Source: CAWCTD01 sp963798455 (GTDB taxonomy: Bacteria > Acidobacteriota > Terriglobia > Bryobacterales > Bryobacteraceae). Taken from it: a stretch of DNA of 64,000 nucleotides. The position numbers and the translations under genes are program-made. Position 1 is the first letter of the stretch, and the number at the start of each line of letters is the position of its first letter. Under the pieces are notes generated by a model that was not told the origin of the DNA, searched no databases, and was given only the letters and a program-made list of their open reading frames with translations. The DNA lies in contig CAWCTD010000004.1 in assembly GCA_963798455.1 (NCBI GenBank), positions 1,178,001 to 1,242,000 on the forward strand. Direction: 5' to 3'. Below are positions 43,951 through 52,322 of this stretch, one piece after another.

Positions 43951-45480
43951 CTACTTGTGTCTCAGGGCTGAATCCGCTTCTTGCCCCAGCCTCGCCACCA
44001 AGTCCGGCAGGGCCTCGATGTCCTCCAGCGACGTGCGGAAGTTGACGATGCACAGCCGCAAGGCAAACTTGTTGTGGATCAGGGCATTCGACAGATAGGC
44101 CTCCCCACTGCTCTCCACCCGGGTCAGCAATTCCTGGTTCAGGCGACTCAGGTAGGTCTCCGTCTCCTCGGACCCCAGGTTGGGACGCAGGTCGGGGGGA
44201 ACGTACCGGAAGGTCGTGATGCTCAGATTCTGGGTCATGACCTCAAATTCCCGGCGGTCCGAGAGGAGCCGGTGCAGGTGTTGCGCCAGGAGTATGTCCT
44301 CGGTAATGGCGCGCACGCAGCCGGCCCTCCCCATCTGCTGCAGGCCCAGCCACACCTTGAGGGCACGGAAACCTCGCGAGTTCTGCAGGCCGAAGTCAAA
44401 GTAATTAACCGCCTCCTCGCCGAAGTGGTAGTAAGGCGGGTGATAGGAGAATGTGCCGCGAAGATCGTCGGCTCTTCGCACCAGGGCGCAGCCCGCCTCG
44501 AGTGGCGCATAAAGCCACTTGTGGGGATCCACGGCGACCGAGTCCGCCTCACTCAAGCCGCGGAGGTCTTCCGCGACGCCCGGCACCGACGCCGCCACGG
44601 CACCGTAGGCTCCGTCCACATGGAACCATAGCCCATACTCGCGGCAGATGGCAGCCATTTCCGGAAGCCGGTCGACCGCCCCCGTGCTCACTGAACCGGC
44701 CGCGCCCACGACCAGAAATGGAAGGTCGCCCCGGGCGATGTCCTCGTCGATCTGGCTGCGAAGAACCTCCAGGTCCATGCGCTGCCCGGTGTCGACGGGT
44801 ATCCAGCGAATGGAATCCGTGCCCAGCCCGAACAAATCGGCGGCCTTGTGGATCCAGGTGTGGGTTTCCGTCGAGGCGTACAACCGGAGTGGCCCCCGGG
44901 CGGGACCCGCGAGCCCGGACTGGCGCACGTCCCAGGCGGCTTTTGCCGTCCGGGCCGCCAGGAACCCGACGAAGTTCGCCATGTTCCCCCCGCTGACCAG
45001 CAACCCGCCGCACTCCGCTGGAAACCCGATCAATTCCGCGATCCATCGGACCGTCTGGGCTTCGATCTCGCTGGCCATTGGCGACAGCTTCCATGCACCG
45101 ACGTTCGGATTCACCGCGGAGGCGAGGAAGTCGCCCAGGATTCCAATGGGAGCCGCGCTGGAGGTGATGTAGCCCCAGAAGCGGGGGTGCCCGTTGAACA
45201 GCGAGTGATCCAGCAGAAGGCCGGCCGCCCGGTTGACCAATGGCCCCGGAGACGCGGCGCCTGCCGGAAGAGGTTGGCCCGCCCCCAGCAACTCGCGAAT
45301 CTGCGCAGGGGACTCGGCGGTCGTGACCGGCCGTTGATCAATGGCCGCCATCCAGTCGGCAACACGGTCGACCAGGTGATGTCCGAGTTCGCGAAACTCG
45401 TCGGGGTCCATCTCCGGCGGGGCTTTCCGGTTTCGGAGTGAACCGGGGTCTATAGATTCATTTGGAGGCTCGCCCGGCAT
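43951..45480 (-). CDS. PLP-dependent group II amino-acid decarboxylase
   Basis: 509 residues. The pyridoxal-phosphate Lys is in SVAVDPHKWLYAPLEAG (about K321), with the cofactor-contacting Asp in WFHVDGAYG (D289) and the substrate-side HPRFWGYITSSAAPIGILGDFLASAVNPNVGAW. This places it with aromatic-L-amino-acid/tyrosine decarboxylases and related group II enzymes. Substrate could be an aromatic amino acid; the sequence does not settle that. The first 20 residues are a loose, polar tail and the true start might lie at a later Met. It is in line with trxB on the minus strand and divergent from blaI. Confidence 0.85.
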   Translation of the reverse strand: MPGEPPNESIDPGSLRNRKAPPEMDPDEFRELGHHLVDRVADWMAAIDQRPVTTAESPAQIRELLGAGQPLPAGAASPGPLVNRAAGLLLDHSLFNGHPRFWGYITSSAAPIGILGDFLASAVNPNVGAWKLSPMASEIEAQTVRWIAELIGFPAECGGLLVSGGNMANFVGFLAARTAKAAWDVRQSGLAGPARGPLRLYASTETHTWIHKAADLFGLGTDSIRWIPVDTGQRMDLEVLRSQIDEDIARGDLPFLVVGAAGSVSTGAVDRLPEMAAICREYGLWFHVDGAYGAVAASVPGVAEDLRGLSEADSVAVDPHKWLYAPLEAGCALVRRADDLRGTFSYHPPYYHFGEEAVNYFDFGLQNSRGFRALKVWLGLQQMGRAGCVRAITEDILLAQHLHRLLSDRREFEVMTQNLSITTFRYVPPDLRPNLGSEETETYLSRLNQELLTRVESSGEAYLSNALIHNKFALRLCIVNFRTSLEDIEALPDLVARLGQEADSALRHK

Positions 45481-45560
45481 GGCCCCAGTATACAGGAGCC
45501 CCTCCCGCCGCAGAATTCTTGACAGGGGAGGGAACCAACGCGAAGGCTCCGGTGTCCATA

Positions 45561-45589
45561 TTGACAGCGCCTGAAAGGATGTGTTAGTT
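45561..45589 (+). promoter_or_regulatory. Promoter of blaI-blaR1
   Basis: Perfect TTGACA at 45561-45566, a 17-bp spacer, and TTAGTT at 45584-45589; predicted start about 45596, twenty bases before the ATG. A BlaI operator dyad would be expected to overlap it, but no convincing one was found. Confidence 0.6.
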
Positions 45590-45615
45590 TTCTAGCAGGC
45601 TGTTGGAAAAATGAC

Positions 45616-46014
45616 ATGGCTTCCGAATCGCGAAATCGTGACCTGAATCTGAGCCGGCGGGAGCGCCAGATCATGGACGTCTTGTTCCGACGAGGGGAGG
45701 CATCCGCCTCGGAGGTGCAGGCCGGGATCGAGTCCCCGCCGGGTTACTCCGCCGTGCGGGCCCACCTGCGGACGCTGGAAGAGAAGGGCCACGTCCGGCA
45801 CGAGGCTAAAGGGCTCCGATATGTGTACGTGCCGACCGTCCGTCCGGGGCGGGCGCGGCGCAACGCGCTGCGGCACCTGCTGGACACGTTCTTCGGGGGT
45901 TCCCCGGAGAAGCTGATGGCCGCCGTCCTGGATAGCGGCTCGGCGAGGCTGGGGCGGCAGGAACTGGATCGCCTGTCGGAGATGATCGATAAGGCCAGGA
46001 AGGAGGGCGCATGA
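45616..46014 (+). CDS. BlaI/MecI/CopY-family transcriptional repressor
   Basis: 132 residues. The winged-helix core (LNLSRRERQIMDVLFRRGEASASEVQAGIESPPGYSAVRAHLRTLEEKGHVRHEAKGLRYVYVP) is characteristic of penicillinase repressors, and a C-terminal helical half serves dimerisation (LDTFFGGSPEKLMAAVLD). Such repressors are released when the partner M56 protease cleaves them or a helper. The stop overlaps the ATG of the downstream BlaR1-like gene by four bases, the usual arrangement. Repression of its own operon is inferred. Confidence 0.88.
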   Translation: MASESRNRDLNLSRRERQIMDVLFRRGEASASEVQAGIESPPGYSAVRAHLRTLEEKGHVRHEAKGLRYVYVPTVRPGRARRNALRHLLDTFFGGSPEKLMAAVLDSGSARLGRQELDRLSEMIDKARKEGA

Positions 46015-47564
46015 CAAGTGCGTTCACGGCAGGCCTGCTGTTATCGCTGGCGGCAAAATCGACGCTGATACTGGCCGGCGCCGCAATGGTGGCGGCGTCG
46101 ATCCGGCGTGCGTCGGCGGCGACCAGGCACATGGTGTGGGCCGCGGCGCTGGCCGGGTTGCTGCTGTTGCCGCTAGCCGGCGGAGTTGGCCTCGCCTGGA
46201 GGCCGTCGCTCCCCGCGGGACTCGCTGCCGTCCCCTCGCAGGCCACCACCGTGCTGGAGGTCGTCGCCCGGCGGCCCGGCCTGGATCTCTCCGCGGCGGC
46301 CGTTGCCTGGTGGATCTGGGCGATCGGCTTTGTCGTCTTGCTGGCGCGCACGGCGGTGGGTTTGATGAGAATTCGGCGCCTGCTCCGGCGCGCACAGCCG
46401 GTCGAGGGTCACGGCTCCGGCGTGTGGCTGAGCGGCGAAACGCCGGTTCCCGTGGTCTGCGGCTTCTGGCGTCCCCGAGTGGTGCTGCCGGAGGCAGCTC
46501 TTTCGTGGCCGGTGGCCCGGCTGCGGATGGTGCTGACGCATGAGCGCATGCACATCGCCCGTCATGACACTCGGACTTATCTGGTGGCGCGGCTGGCCTG
46601 CGCTCTCTACTGGCCGAATCCGCTGGTGTGGTGGGCGGTCAACTGCCTTCGCCGGGAAGCGGAGCAGGCTTGTGATGACGGGGTGTTGATTCAAGGAGAA
46701 AGGGCTGCGGCATACGCTGGAGCTCTGGTGGAAATCGTGCAGGGTCTGCAAACAGCAGACCGTCTGCCGGAAGGAGGTCTCGCCATGGGTCGAGTATCGG
46801 AATTGGAAAGTCGTTTGAAAGCATTGTTAAAGTCCGGCCTGAGTCGCCGGAGGGCTACTCCGCTGCTGGTTGCGGGGGTGAGCTTGTTGTCGTTGGTGAT
46901 CCTGCTGCCGCTGGCGGCGTTCCAGGCGGCAACCCCGCGGGGCGGCGGAATTTGGGGCGTGGTGCGGGACGCCAGCGGCGCCCTTGTGCCGAAGGCGCGC
47001 GTGACGATTGCGCTGGTCGGATCGGACCGCAAGGAGTTCGCCGTCACGCCGGACACGGGGCAATTCGCCGTTCAGCCGTTGCCTGAGGGCACGTACTCCG
47101 TGGAGGTTGCCAAACCCGGCTTCGCCAAGCTGGGGCTGCAAGGGATCGTCGTCAAGCCGGGCCAAATGACCGAGGTGCAGGCGATTCTGAACGTGGGTCA
47201 GGTGTCGGAGACTCTGGATGTGAAGGCCGACCGCCCAGCGCCCGTGCAAACGCCGCCCGGATCACCGCAGCGCCTGGAACAGGGCGGCAACGTGCAGGCC
47301 ACCAAGTTGGTGCATGTGGAGAAGCCTGCCTATCCTCCCGACTGCAAAGCGGAAGGCGTGGAAGGGACGGTGCTGCTGCGTGCTGTGATCGGGGTGGACG
47401 GCAGCATATTGAACCTCCAGCAAGTCAATCAACTGGTCGACAAGCGCCTGGCGAAAGCGGCGATCGAAGCCGTCCGGCAGTGGCGCTATCAACCCACTCT
47501 GCTGAACGGGAATCCGGTGGAGGTCATCACCGACGTACAGGTGAACTTCACCCTGGCCAATTAG
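46011..47564 (+). CDS. BlaR1-type M56 peptidase fused to CnaB-like and TonB C-terminal domains
   Basis: 517 residues in three parts. Residues 1-310: four or so membrane helices with the M56 gluzincin motif LTHERMHIARHD (HERMH at 177-181), and AVNCLRREAEQACDDGVL with the distal Glu. Residues about 310-400: a carboxypeptidase-regulatory-like domain (GGIWGVVRDASGALVPKARVTIALV). Residues about 430-517: a TonB C-terminal domain (KLVHVEKPAYPPDCKAEGVEGTVLLRAVIGVDGSI ... AAIEAVRQWRYQPTLLNGNPVEV). There is no penicillin-binding sensor domain of the classical BlaR1 kind. It may link periplasmic sensing or TonB-like contact to BlaI release; speculative. Followed by a strong hairpin. Confidence 0.88.
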   Translation: MTSAFTAGLLLSLAAKSTLILAGAAMVAASIRRASAATRHMVWAAALAGLLLLPLAGGVGLAWRPSLPAGLAAVPSQATTVLEVVARRPGLDLSAAAVAWWIWAIGFVVLLARTAVGLMRIRRLLRRAQPVEGHGSGVWLSGETPVPVVCGFWRPRVVLPEAALSWPVARLRMVLTHERMHIARHDTRTYLVARLACALYWPNPLVWWAVNCLRREAEQACDDGVLIQGERAAAYAGALVEIVQGLQTADRLPEGGLAMGRVSELESRLKALLKSGLSRRRATPLLVAGVSLLSLVILLPLAAFQAATPRGGGIWGVVRDASGALVPKARVTIALVGSDRKEFAVTPDTGQFAVQPLPEGTYSVEVAKPGFAKLGLQGIVVKPGQMTEVQAILNVGQVSETLDVKADRPAPVQTPPGSPQRLEQGGNVQATKLVHVEKPAYPPDCKAEGVEGTVLLRAVIGVDGSILNLQQVNQLVDKRLAKAAIEAVRQWRYQPTLLNGNPVEVITDVQVNFTLAN

Positions 47565-47574
47565 TTTCCCCTGA

Positions 47575-47606
47575 GCGGACTCCCCGCCCCGCGGCGGGGA
47601 GTCCGC
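47575..47606 (+). terminator. Long perfect hairpin after blaR1
   Basis: GCGGACTCCCCGCC (47575-47588) and GGCGGGGAGTCCGC (47593-47606) form a perfect 14-bp stem with a CCGC loop, ten bases after the stop codon. No U-tract follows, so it may protect the mRNA end or need a factor rather than terminate alone. Confidence 0.6.
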
Positions 47607-47674
47607 CATGATGAATTGGCAGTTTGTTGTATACTGGCTTGCATCTGTAGCTAGAGGGAAAGGAAGGACGTTCC

Positions 47675-49072
47675 ATGCAAGTCAGACCACGCATGAGTGT
47701 CAGCCGTCGAAAACTGCTCAAACGCATTGCCGCCGCAGCCGCGTTCGGGCCGCTGTTTCAGGCCACCAAGGGAACCCTAAGCGCGCAAGCCCGGAGGGGC
47801 GGACCTGTCAATAGGAATTCCGCTCCGAGCGCCCTCAAGATAACCGATATCAGGGCGTGCCGGGTTGCCGCGAATTACGACTATCCGCTCATCAAGGTGT
47901 ATACCGGCCAGGATGTCTACGGACTGGGCGAAGTCCGTGACGCCGGCGTCGAGGGAATGGCCCTCATACTCAAGCCGATCCTGGTCGGACAAAATCCGTT
48001 GAACATTGAAACCCTGCTGGCGAGAATCCGCCCTTACGCGAACCACGGGCGCAACGGCGGGGGCTACAGTGCGATCGACATCGCGTTGCATGACATTTCC
48101 GGCAAAGTGCTCGGTGTCCCGGCCTGGCGACTGCTGGCGCCCTACAAGGTGCGCGACACCGTCCGGATCTACTGCGACACGACCGACCACAAAGACGCGA
48201 AGATTTACGCGTCACGCATGCAGAAGCGCAAGGACATGGGCATCACTTTCTTCAAGATGGATCTGCACACGCAGTTGGTCGCGGACCGTGAGAACGCCGT
48301 TGACGAGCGCGGCGTCGCCACGCAAAAGGGTCTGGGCTATCTCTGCGAATACATCCAGGCCATCCGCGACGTGATCGGCTGGAAAGCGCCGCTCGCGGCG
48401 GATCATTTCGGCCCGCTCACGGTCGAGGATTCCATCCGGTACGCACGAGCATTCGAGCCCTATGACCTTGCCTGGGCCGAGGACCTCCTCCAGATCCGGG
48501 AAGGCTCCCATTACCCCTGGCAAAACTGGCGCGGGTACAAGACCATAACCGAATCCACCACCACGCCGACTTTGGTCGGTGAAGACATCTTCGGACTTGT
48601 CGATGGCTTTCAACCCCTGATCGAGAACCGGGCGATCGCCAAGATCCACCCCGATCCGCTGACTTCGGGCGCGCTGATCGAAACCAAGAAGATCGCCGAC
48701 TACGCCGATTCGTTCGGCATCCCCACCGCGGTCCACTGCGCCTGTTCTCCCGTGGGGGAAATGGCCAACGTGCATATGATCGCCACCATCCGGAATTTCC
48801 TGGCGATGGAGTGCCACGCGCTGGACATGCCCTGGTGGCAGGACCTGGTGACGGGCGTGCCCAAGCCCATCATCAACAAGGGATACATCACCGTCCCCGA
48901 CACGCCGGGCATCGGCCTGGAGCTGAATGATGACGTGGTGAAGAAGCACTTGCGCAAACCGGGCTATTTCGAGGCCTCTTCCAACTACGAGGAGCTACAG
49001 AGAGTGCCGGGCGGCTGGCCGCATTATATCGAAGACGGCAAGTGGTGCGACGACTGCGCTCTGGAGCGGTGA
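47675..49072 (+). CDS. Enolase-superfamily (mandelate racemase/muconate lactonizing-like) protein, exported
   Basis: 465 residues. A twin-Arg-like leader (SRRKLLKRIAAAAAFGPL) leads into the MR/MLE capping domain (LKITDIRACRVAANYDYPLIKVYTGQDVYGLGEVRD) and barrel. Metal-ligand stretches are PLAADHFG (Asp), LAWAEDLL (Glu) and TLVGEDIFG (Glu), and FFKMDLH has the catalytic-type Lys. A late His (AVHCACSPVG) may complete the active site. The family dehydrates or racemises sugar acids; which one is unknown. Export of an enolase-superfamily member is less common but recurs in Acidobacteria and Planctomycetes. ATG 47675 follows AAAGGAAGGA. Alone on its transcript between two hairpins. Confidence 0.82.
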   Translation: MQVRPRMSVSRRKLLKRIAAAAAFGPLFQATKGTLSAQARRGGPVNRNSAPSALKITDIRACRVAANYDYPLIKVYTGQDVYGLGEVRDAGVEGMALILKPILVGQNPLNIETLLARIRPYANHGRNGGGYSAIDIALHDISGKVLGVPAWRLLAPYKVRDTVRIYCDTTDHKDAKIYASRMQKRKDMGITFFKMDLHTQLVADRENAVDERGVATQKGLGYLCEYIQAIRDVIGWKAPLAADHFGPLTVEDSIRYARAFEPYDLAWAEDLLQIREGSHYPWQNWRGYKTITESTTTPTLVGEDIFGLVDGFQPLIENRAIAKIHPDPLTSGALIETKKIADYADSFGIPTAVHCACSPVGEMANVHMIATIRNFLAMECHALDMPWWQDLVTGVPKPIINKGYITVPDTPGIGLELNDDVVKKHLRKPGYFEASSNYEELQRVPGGWPHYIEDGKWCDDCALER

Positions 49073-49073
49073 G

Positions 49074-49097
49074 CCGCGTGCCGGACACCCGGCGCGG
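49074..49097. terminator. Hairpin between convergent genes
   Basis: CCGCG-T-GCCGG (49074-49084) faces CCGGC-GCGG (49089-49097) around an ACAC loop, in the 31-bp gap between the enolase-superfamily gene and feoB. As both genes end here it can serve either strand. No U-tract. Confidence 0.5.
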
Positions 49098-49103
49098 TTC
49101 CCC

Positions 49104-51008
49104 TCACGCGCCTCCGAGCCAGCGCACCAGGTGGTTCGCGGCGAACGCTCCGCCGTAAGCGAGGCCGGTCATGTAAACGAATTGCAGGGCCGGCCACTTC
49201 CATCCGCCGGTCTCCCGCCGGACCACTACCACGGTCGAGAGGCACTGCATCGCAAAGGCGAAGAAGACCAGGAGCGCAACCGCGCCGCTCAGGCTCAGGT
49301 CCCGGCGGAGGGCGGCTTCCAGGCGGCCTGCCGACCCGCCGCGCTCCATCCCATAGATGGTGCCGAGGGTGCTTACGATCACCTCGCGAGCCGCGAGCGA
49401 ACTGACCAGTCCCACGCCGATCTTCCAGTTGAAGCCCAAGGGCTTGAGCACGGGCTCCAGGGTGCGCCCGATGGTGCCCGCCAGACTGTTCTCGATGCGC
49501 GGCGATCTGCCGTTCGCCAGCGGCAGGTGGGCCAGGCTCCAAAGCACGACCGCCACCAGGAGGATGACCGTGCCCGCCCGGCGCAGGAAGATTCCGGACC
49601 GATCCAGAAGCCTCAATCCAATGGATTGAACGGTCGGCCACCGATAAGGCGGCATCTCCAGCGAGAAGTGTGTTGGCTCGCTCCTCAAGATCGACGATTT
49701 CAGCAGTCTGGCCGTCGCAAATGCCGCCAGGAAGCCCAACGCGTACAGGCCGATTAACGCCGCCGCCCTCGTTCCCAGCAACGGCCCCACCAGCGGCCGC
49801 TCGGGCAGGAAAGCGGCGATGATGAACGTGTATACCGGCAGCCTCGCGGAACAGGTCATAAAAGGAGCGATCAGAATGGTGGCAATTCGGTCGCGTTTAT
49901 TTTCGATGGTGCGCGTGGCCATCACCGCCGGCACCGCGCAGGCGTAAGCCGACAGAAGCGGGATGAAGGACTTCCCCTGCAGCCCAACCCTGGCCATGGT
50001 GCGGTCCGCGATCAAAGCCGCCCTCGCCAGATAGCCCGAGTCTTCCAGCAGTCCGATCAGCAAAAATAAGAGCAGAATCTGAGGCAGAAAGACGAGCACG
50101 GAGCCCACGCCGTACCACACCCCCTCGACCAGCAAAGAACGTAGCACGGACTCCGGCATGACATTCTCGATCCAGCCGGCGGAAACAGCGATGATCGAAC
50201 GGATACCGTCCATGAGGGGACGGGCCCACAGAAACATGGCCTGGAAGACAGCCACGACGGCCAGCGTCAGGACCGCCGGCCCCATGATAGGGTGCAGGAA
50301 CACCGCATCCAGACGCCGCGTCCACAGCGGGGGCGCTGGCGGACGGTAGGAGGCGCGCTCCCCTATTCGTCCCGCCCACTGGCGGCAGTGCGGAAAATCG
50401 TGAGTTGAGGGCAGATCCAAAGGGGTGGGAACCGCGACGGTGCCCGCGAGGAAGTCATGGACGGTTTCCAGGCCCTCGCCCCGAGCGGCGCTGATGAGCG
50501 TTACCGGTGCACCCAACTGGTCTGCCAGCGAGTCCACGTCCACCACGCCCCCGCCGCTCCGCAAGTCGTCCGCCATGTTCAGGATGATGAGCGTGGGGAC
50601 GCGCAACGCCAGGATGGGCGCCGCCAGCGCAAGATGACGCGAGAGGTTCGTAGCGTCCAGAACCAGGAGAATGGCGTCGGGGCGGGCAATACCGTCCATC
50701 CGCCCCATGAGCACATCCCGGGCGACGCGCTCGTCCTCCGAACGGGGGGACAGGCTATAGATGCCGGGAAGGTCCACCAGCCACGTCTCCCGATCGCCTG
50801 GGAACTTGGCGCGCCCTATGCGCTGCTCCACAGTGACGCCGGGAAAATTGGCGACCTTCTGCCGCAGCCCTGTCAGGCGATTGAAAAGGGTGGATTTGCC
50901 GGAGTTGGGCGGACCGACTATGGCTACCGTGCGCGCTCGTTTAGAGTGCAACACACTGGCAACTGCCACCCCGCCTCGGGCCGCGTCGCAGCCTTCGCAT
51001 CCGCCCAT
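49104..51008 (-). CDS. feoB: Ferrous iron transporter FeoB
   Basis: 634 residues. N-terminal G domain: VGPPNSGKSTLFNRLTG (G1), DLPGIYSLSPRSEDE (G3 and switch II) and LNMADD (G4), then a GDI region. The membrane part has two Gate-type segments: SVLVFLPQILLLFLLIGLLEDSGYLARAALIADR and IPLLSAYACAVPAVMATRTIENKRDR, with the conserved Cys. Length is below that of the E. coli protein but within the family range. A leading GGCEGCDAARGG adds two Cys before the G domain. Takes up Fe(II) across the inner membrane. It follows feoA by eight bases and shares its promoter. ATG 51008. Confidence 0.95.
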   Translation of the reverse strand: MGGCEGCDAARGGVAVASVLHSKRARTVAIVGPPNSGKSTLFNRLTGLRQKVANFPGVTVEQRIGRAKFPGDRETWLVDLPGIYSLSPRSEDERVARDVLMGRMDGIARPDAILLVLDATNLSRHLALAAPILALRVPTLIILNMADDLRSGGGVVDVDSLADQLGAPVTLISAARGEGLETVHDFLAGTVAVPTPLDLPSTHDFPHCRQWAGRIGERASYRPPAPPLWTRRLDAVFLHPIMGPAVLTLAVVAVFQAMFLWARPLMDGIRSIIAVSAGWIENVMPESVLRSLLVEGVWYGVGSVLVFLPQILLLFLLIGLLEDSGYLARAALIADRTMARVGLQGKSFIPLLSAYACAVPAVMATRTIENKRDRIATILIAPFMTCSARLPVYTFIIAAFLPERPLVGPLLGTRAAALIGLYALGFLAAFATARLLKSSILRSEPTHFSLEMPPYRWPTVQSIGLRLLDRSGIFLRRAGTVILLVAVVLWSLAHLPLANGRSPRIENSLAGTIGRTLEPVLKPLGFNWKIGVGLVSSLAAREVIVSTLGTIYGMERGGSAGRLEAALRRDLSLSGAVALLVFFAFAMQCLSTVVVVRRETGGWKWPALQFVYMTGLAYGGAFAANHLVRWLGGA

Positions 51009-51016
51009 CGGGGACC

Positions 51017-51319
51017 CTAGTCTCCGGCTGGTTCGATGGGGCGCAGCTTGAGGAGTGCCGCCGTCGCCAGCCGCAGAGCCACTTCCGAGCCATCCACGCG
51101 AAACACCCGAGGATCGCCGCCCGGGGCGCTGGCCGCGGCGGTGACAATACTGCCAGGTATGAATCCCAGTTCCATCAACCTCTCGCCTGCCTCGAGCGGC
51201 AGGTCGATCTCCCCGAGAATCCCTTGCTCACCCTCACGTAGCTCCACCAGACTGGAGGGCGCACGACCACGGCCATGAAAGCGATGCCTATGACGCCTTT
51301 TGAAACCTAGTTGCAACAC
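51017..51319 (-). CDS. feoA: FeoA-family SH3-like protein
   Basis: 100 residues; the FeoA domain runs from about residue 24 (LVELREGEQGILGEIDLPLEAGERLMELGFIPGSIVTAAASAPGGDPRVFRVDGSEVALRLATAALLKLRP). FeoA supports the FeoB transporter on the cytosolic side. The N-terminal 20 residues are basic and His/Arg-rich (KRRHRHRFHGRGR), unlike the family, so the start may be a later GTG. However, GTG 51319 coincides with the predicted transcription start, compatible with leaderless translation. Upstream of feoB, eight bases apart. Confidence 0.85.
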   Translation of the reverse strand: MLQLGFKRRHRHRFHGRGRAPSSLVELREGEQGILGEIDLPLEAGERLMELGFIPGSIVTAAASAPGGDPRVFRVDGSEVALRLATAALLKLRPIEPAGD

Positions 51320-51325
51320 AGTTTC

Positions 51326-51354
51326 AGTATGGACTGGTCCGTTTGTCCTGTCAA
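51326..51354 (-). promoter_or_regulatory. feoA: Promoter of feoAB
   Basis: On the minus strand a perfect TTGACA (51354-51349), 17-bp spacer and CATACT (51331-51326). The predicted start is near 51319, exactly the GTG of feoA. No Fur or DtxR box was recognised in the 124-bp divergent interval. Confidence 0.55.
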
Positions 51355-51395
51355 GTGCGCTCGAAACCCTAAGTCTGAAAACAAACTGCCTGGTA

Positions 51396-51424
51396 TTGTC
51401 AAGGTTTGTCCGGGATGCGATGAT
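51396..51424 (+). promoter_or_regulatory. Candidate promoter of the sigma factor gene
   Basis: TTGTCA (51396-51401), 17-bp spacer, GATGAT (51419-51424), predicted start about 51431, thirteen bases before ATG 51444. Moderate match only; an ECF-type self-promoter is not excluded. Confidence 0.35.
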
Positions 51425-51443
51425 GGGAGCAGGTTAGAAGCTG

Positions 51444-52073
51444 ATGACGCCTCAGTTATCGCCGCAGCCGGCATTCACCGACGAGTCGGCCTTGGTTGGC
51501 AGGGCCAAGCAGGGCGACGGCGCCGCCTTCACCGAGCTGGTCACCCGCTACGAACGCAAGATCTTCCGGTTAGCCAAGCACATCACCCAGAACGAAGAGG
51601 ATGCCGAGGACGTCCTCCAGGACACCTTTTTGAAGGCCTACGAGCACATGTGCGAGTTCCAGGAGCAATCCAAGTTCTACACCTGGCTGGTCCGGATAGC
51701 GGTGAACGAAGCGCTGATGAGGCTGCGGAAGCGCAGATCTGGGAAGATCTTCTCTCTGGATGAGACCGTGGACACCGGGGAAGAGACGGTGACGCGCGAA
51801 ATCGCGGTCTGGGACAACAACCCCGAACAGCGGTACTCGCAGGAAGAACTGCGCGGGATACTGCAGCAGGCTATCGATGGCCTGTCTCCCATATTCAGGA
51901 CGGTGTTTGTGCTTCGCGATGTCGACGAGCTGTCGACGGAGGAAACGGCGAGCGTCTTGGGAATCTCCGTCCCGGCCGTCAAGAGCCGGCTGCTACGCGC
52001 CCGGCTGCAACTGCGCGATAAGCTGACGCGGTTCTTCAAACGGAAGGCGAATGATGTCTTTGCTTACATGTAA
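51444..52073 (+). CDS. ECF RNA polymerase sigma factor
   Basis: 209 residues. Region 2 (FTELVTRYERKIFRLAKHITQNEEDAEDVLQDTFLKAYEHMCEFQEQSKFYTWLVRIAVNEALMRLRKR) and region 4 (LSPIFRTVFVLRDVDELSTEETASVLGISVPAVKSRLLRARLQLRDKL) are typical of RpoE-like ECF factors. A linker with an acidic stretch separates them. The stop overlaps the following anti-sigma gene by 23 bases, implying coupled translation and control by that protein. Likely envelope or stress response; the signal is unknown. Divergent from feoAB. Confidence 0.93.
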   Translation: MTPQLSPQPAFTDESALVGRAKQGDGAAFTELVTRYERKIFRLAKHITQNEEDAEDVLQDTFLKAYEHMCEFQEQSKFYTWLVRIAVNEALMRLRKRRSGKIFSLDETVDTGEETVTREIAVWDNNPEQRYSQEELRGILQQAIDGLSPIFRTVFVLRDVDELSTEETASVLGISVPAVKSRLLRARLQLRDKLTRFFKRKANDVFAYM

Positions 52074-52302
52074 TCAGTTCTTGGATGAGCTGTCCGAGTA
52101 CCTCGACGACACCGCCGAGGGGAAACTCCGCCAAGAACTCGAAGAGCACATCTCGGAATGCCCGAATTGCTGGGTGATGGTAGATACAACCAAGAAGACG
52201 GTGCAGATCTACAAGGGCCTGGAGCCCGAGCCGCTGCCGAACGGGCTGCGCACCCGCCTGATGAGCGCCCTAGAGAAAAAGATGGCAGGCGGCGGACAGT
52301 AG
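52051..52302 (+). CDS. Anti-sigma factor with putative zinc finger
   Basis: 83 residues, all cytosolic. The HC2 zinc-finger pattern is LTCNQFLDELSEYLDD ... LRQELEEHISECPNCWVMVDTTKKTVQIYKGLE (Cys, then H-x3-C-x2-C). No membrane helix follows, so this is a soluble ZAS-type regulator, like RsrA in layout. It should bind the sigma factor encoded just upstream; a metal- or redox-sensitive release is plausible. Two Met codons (52051, 52054) start it inside the sigma gene. Confidence 0.85.
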   Translation: MMSLLTCNQFLDELSEYLDDTAEGKLRQELEEHISECPNCWVMVDTTKKTVQIYKGLEPEPLPNGLRTRLMSALEKKMAGGGQ

Positions 52303-52322
52303 GGGCCGGGCATGCGCGCTCC

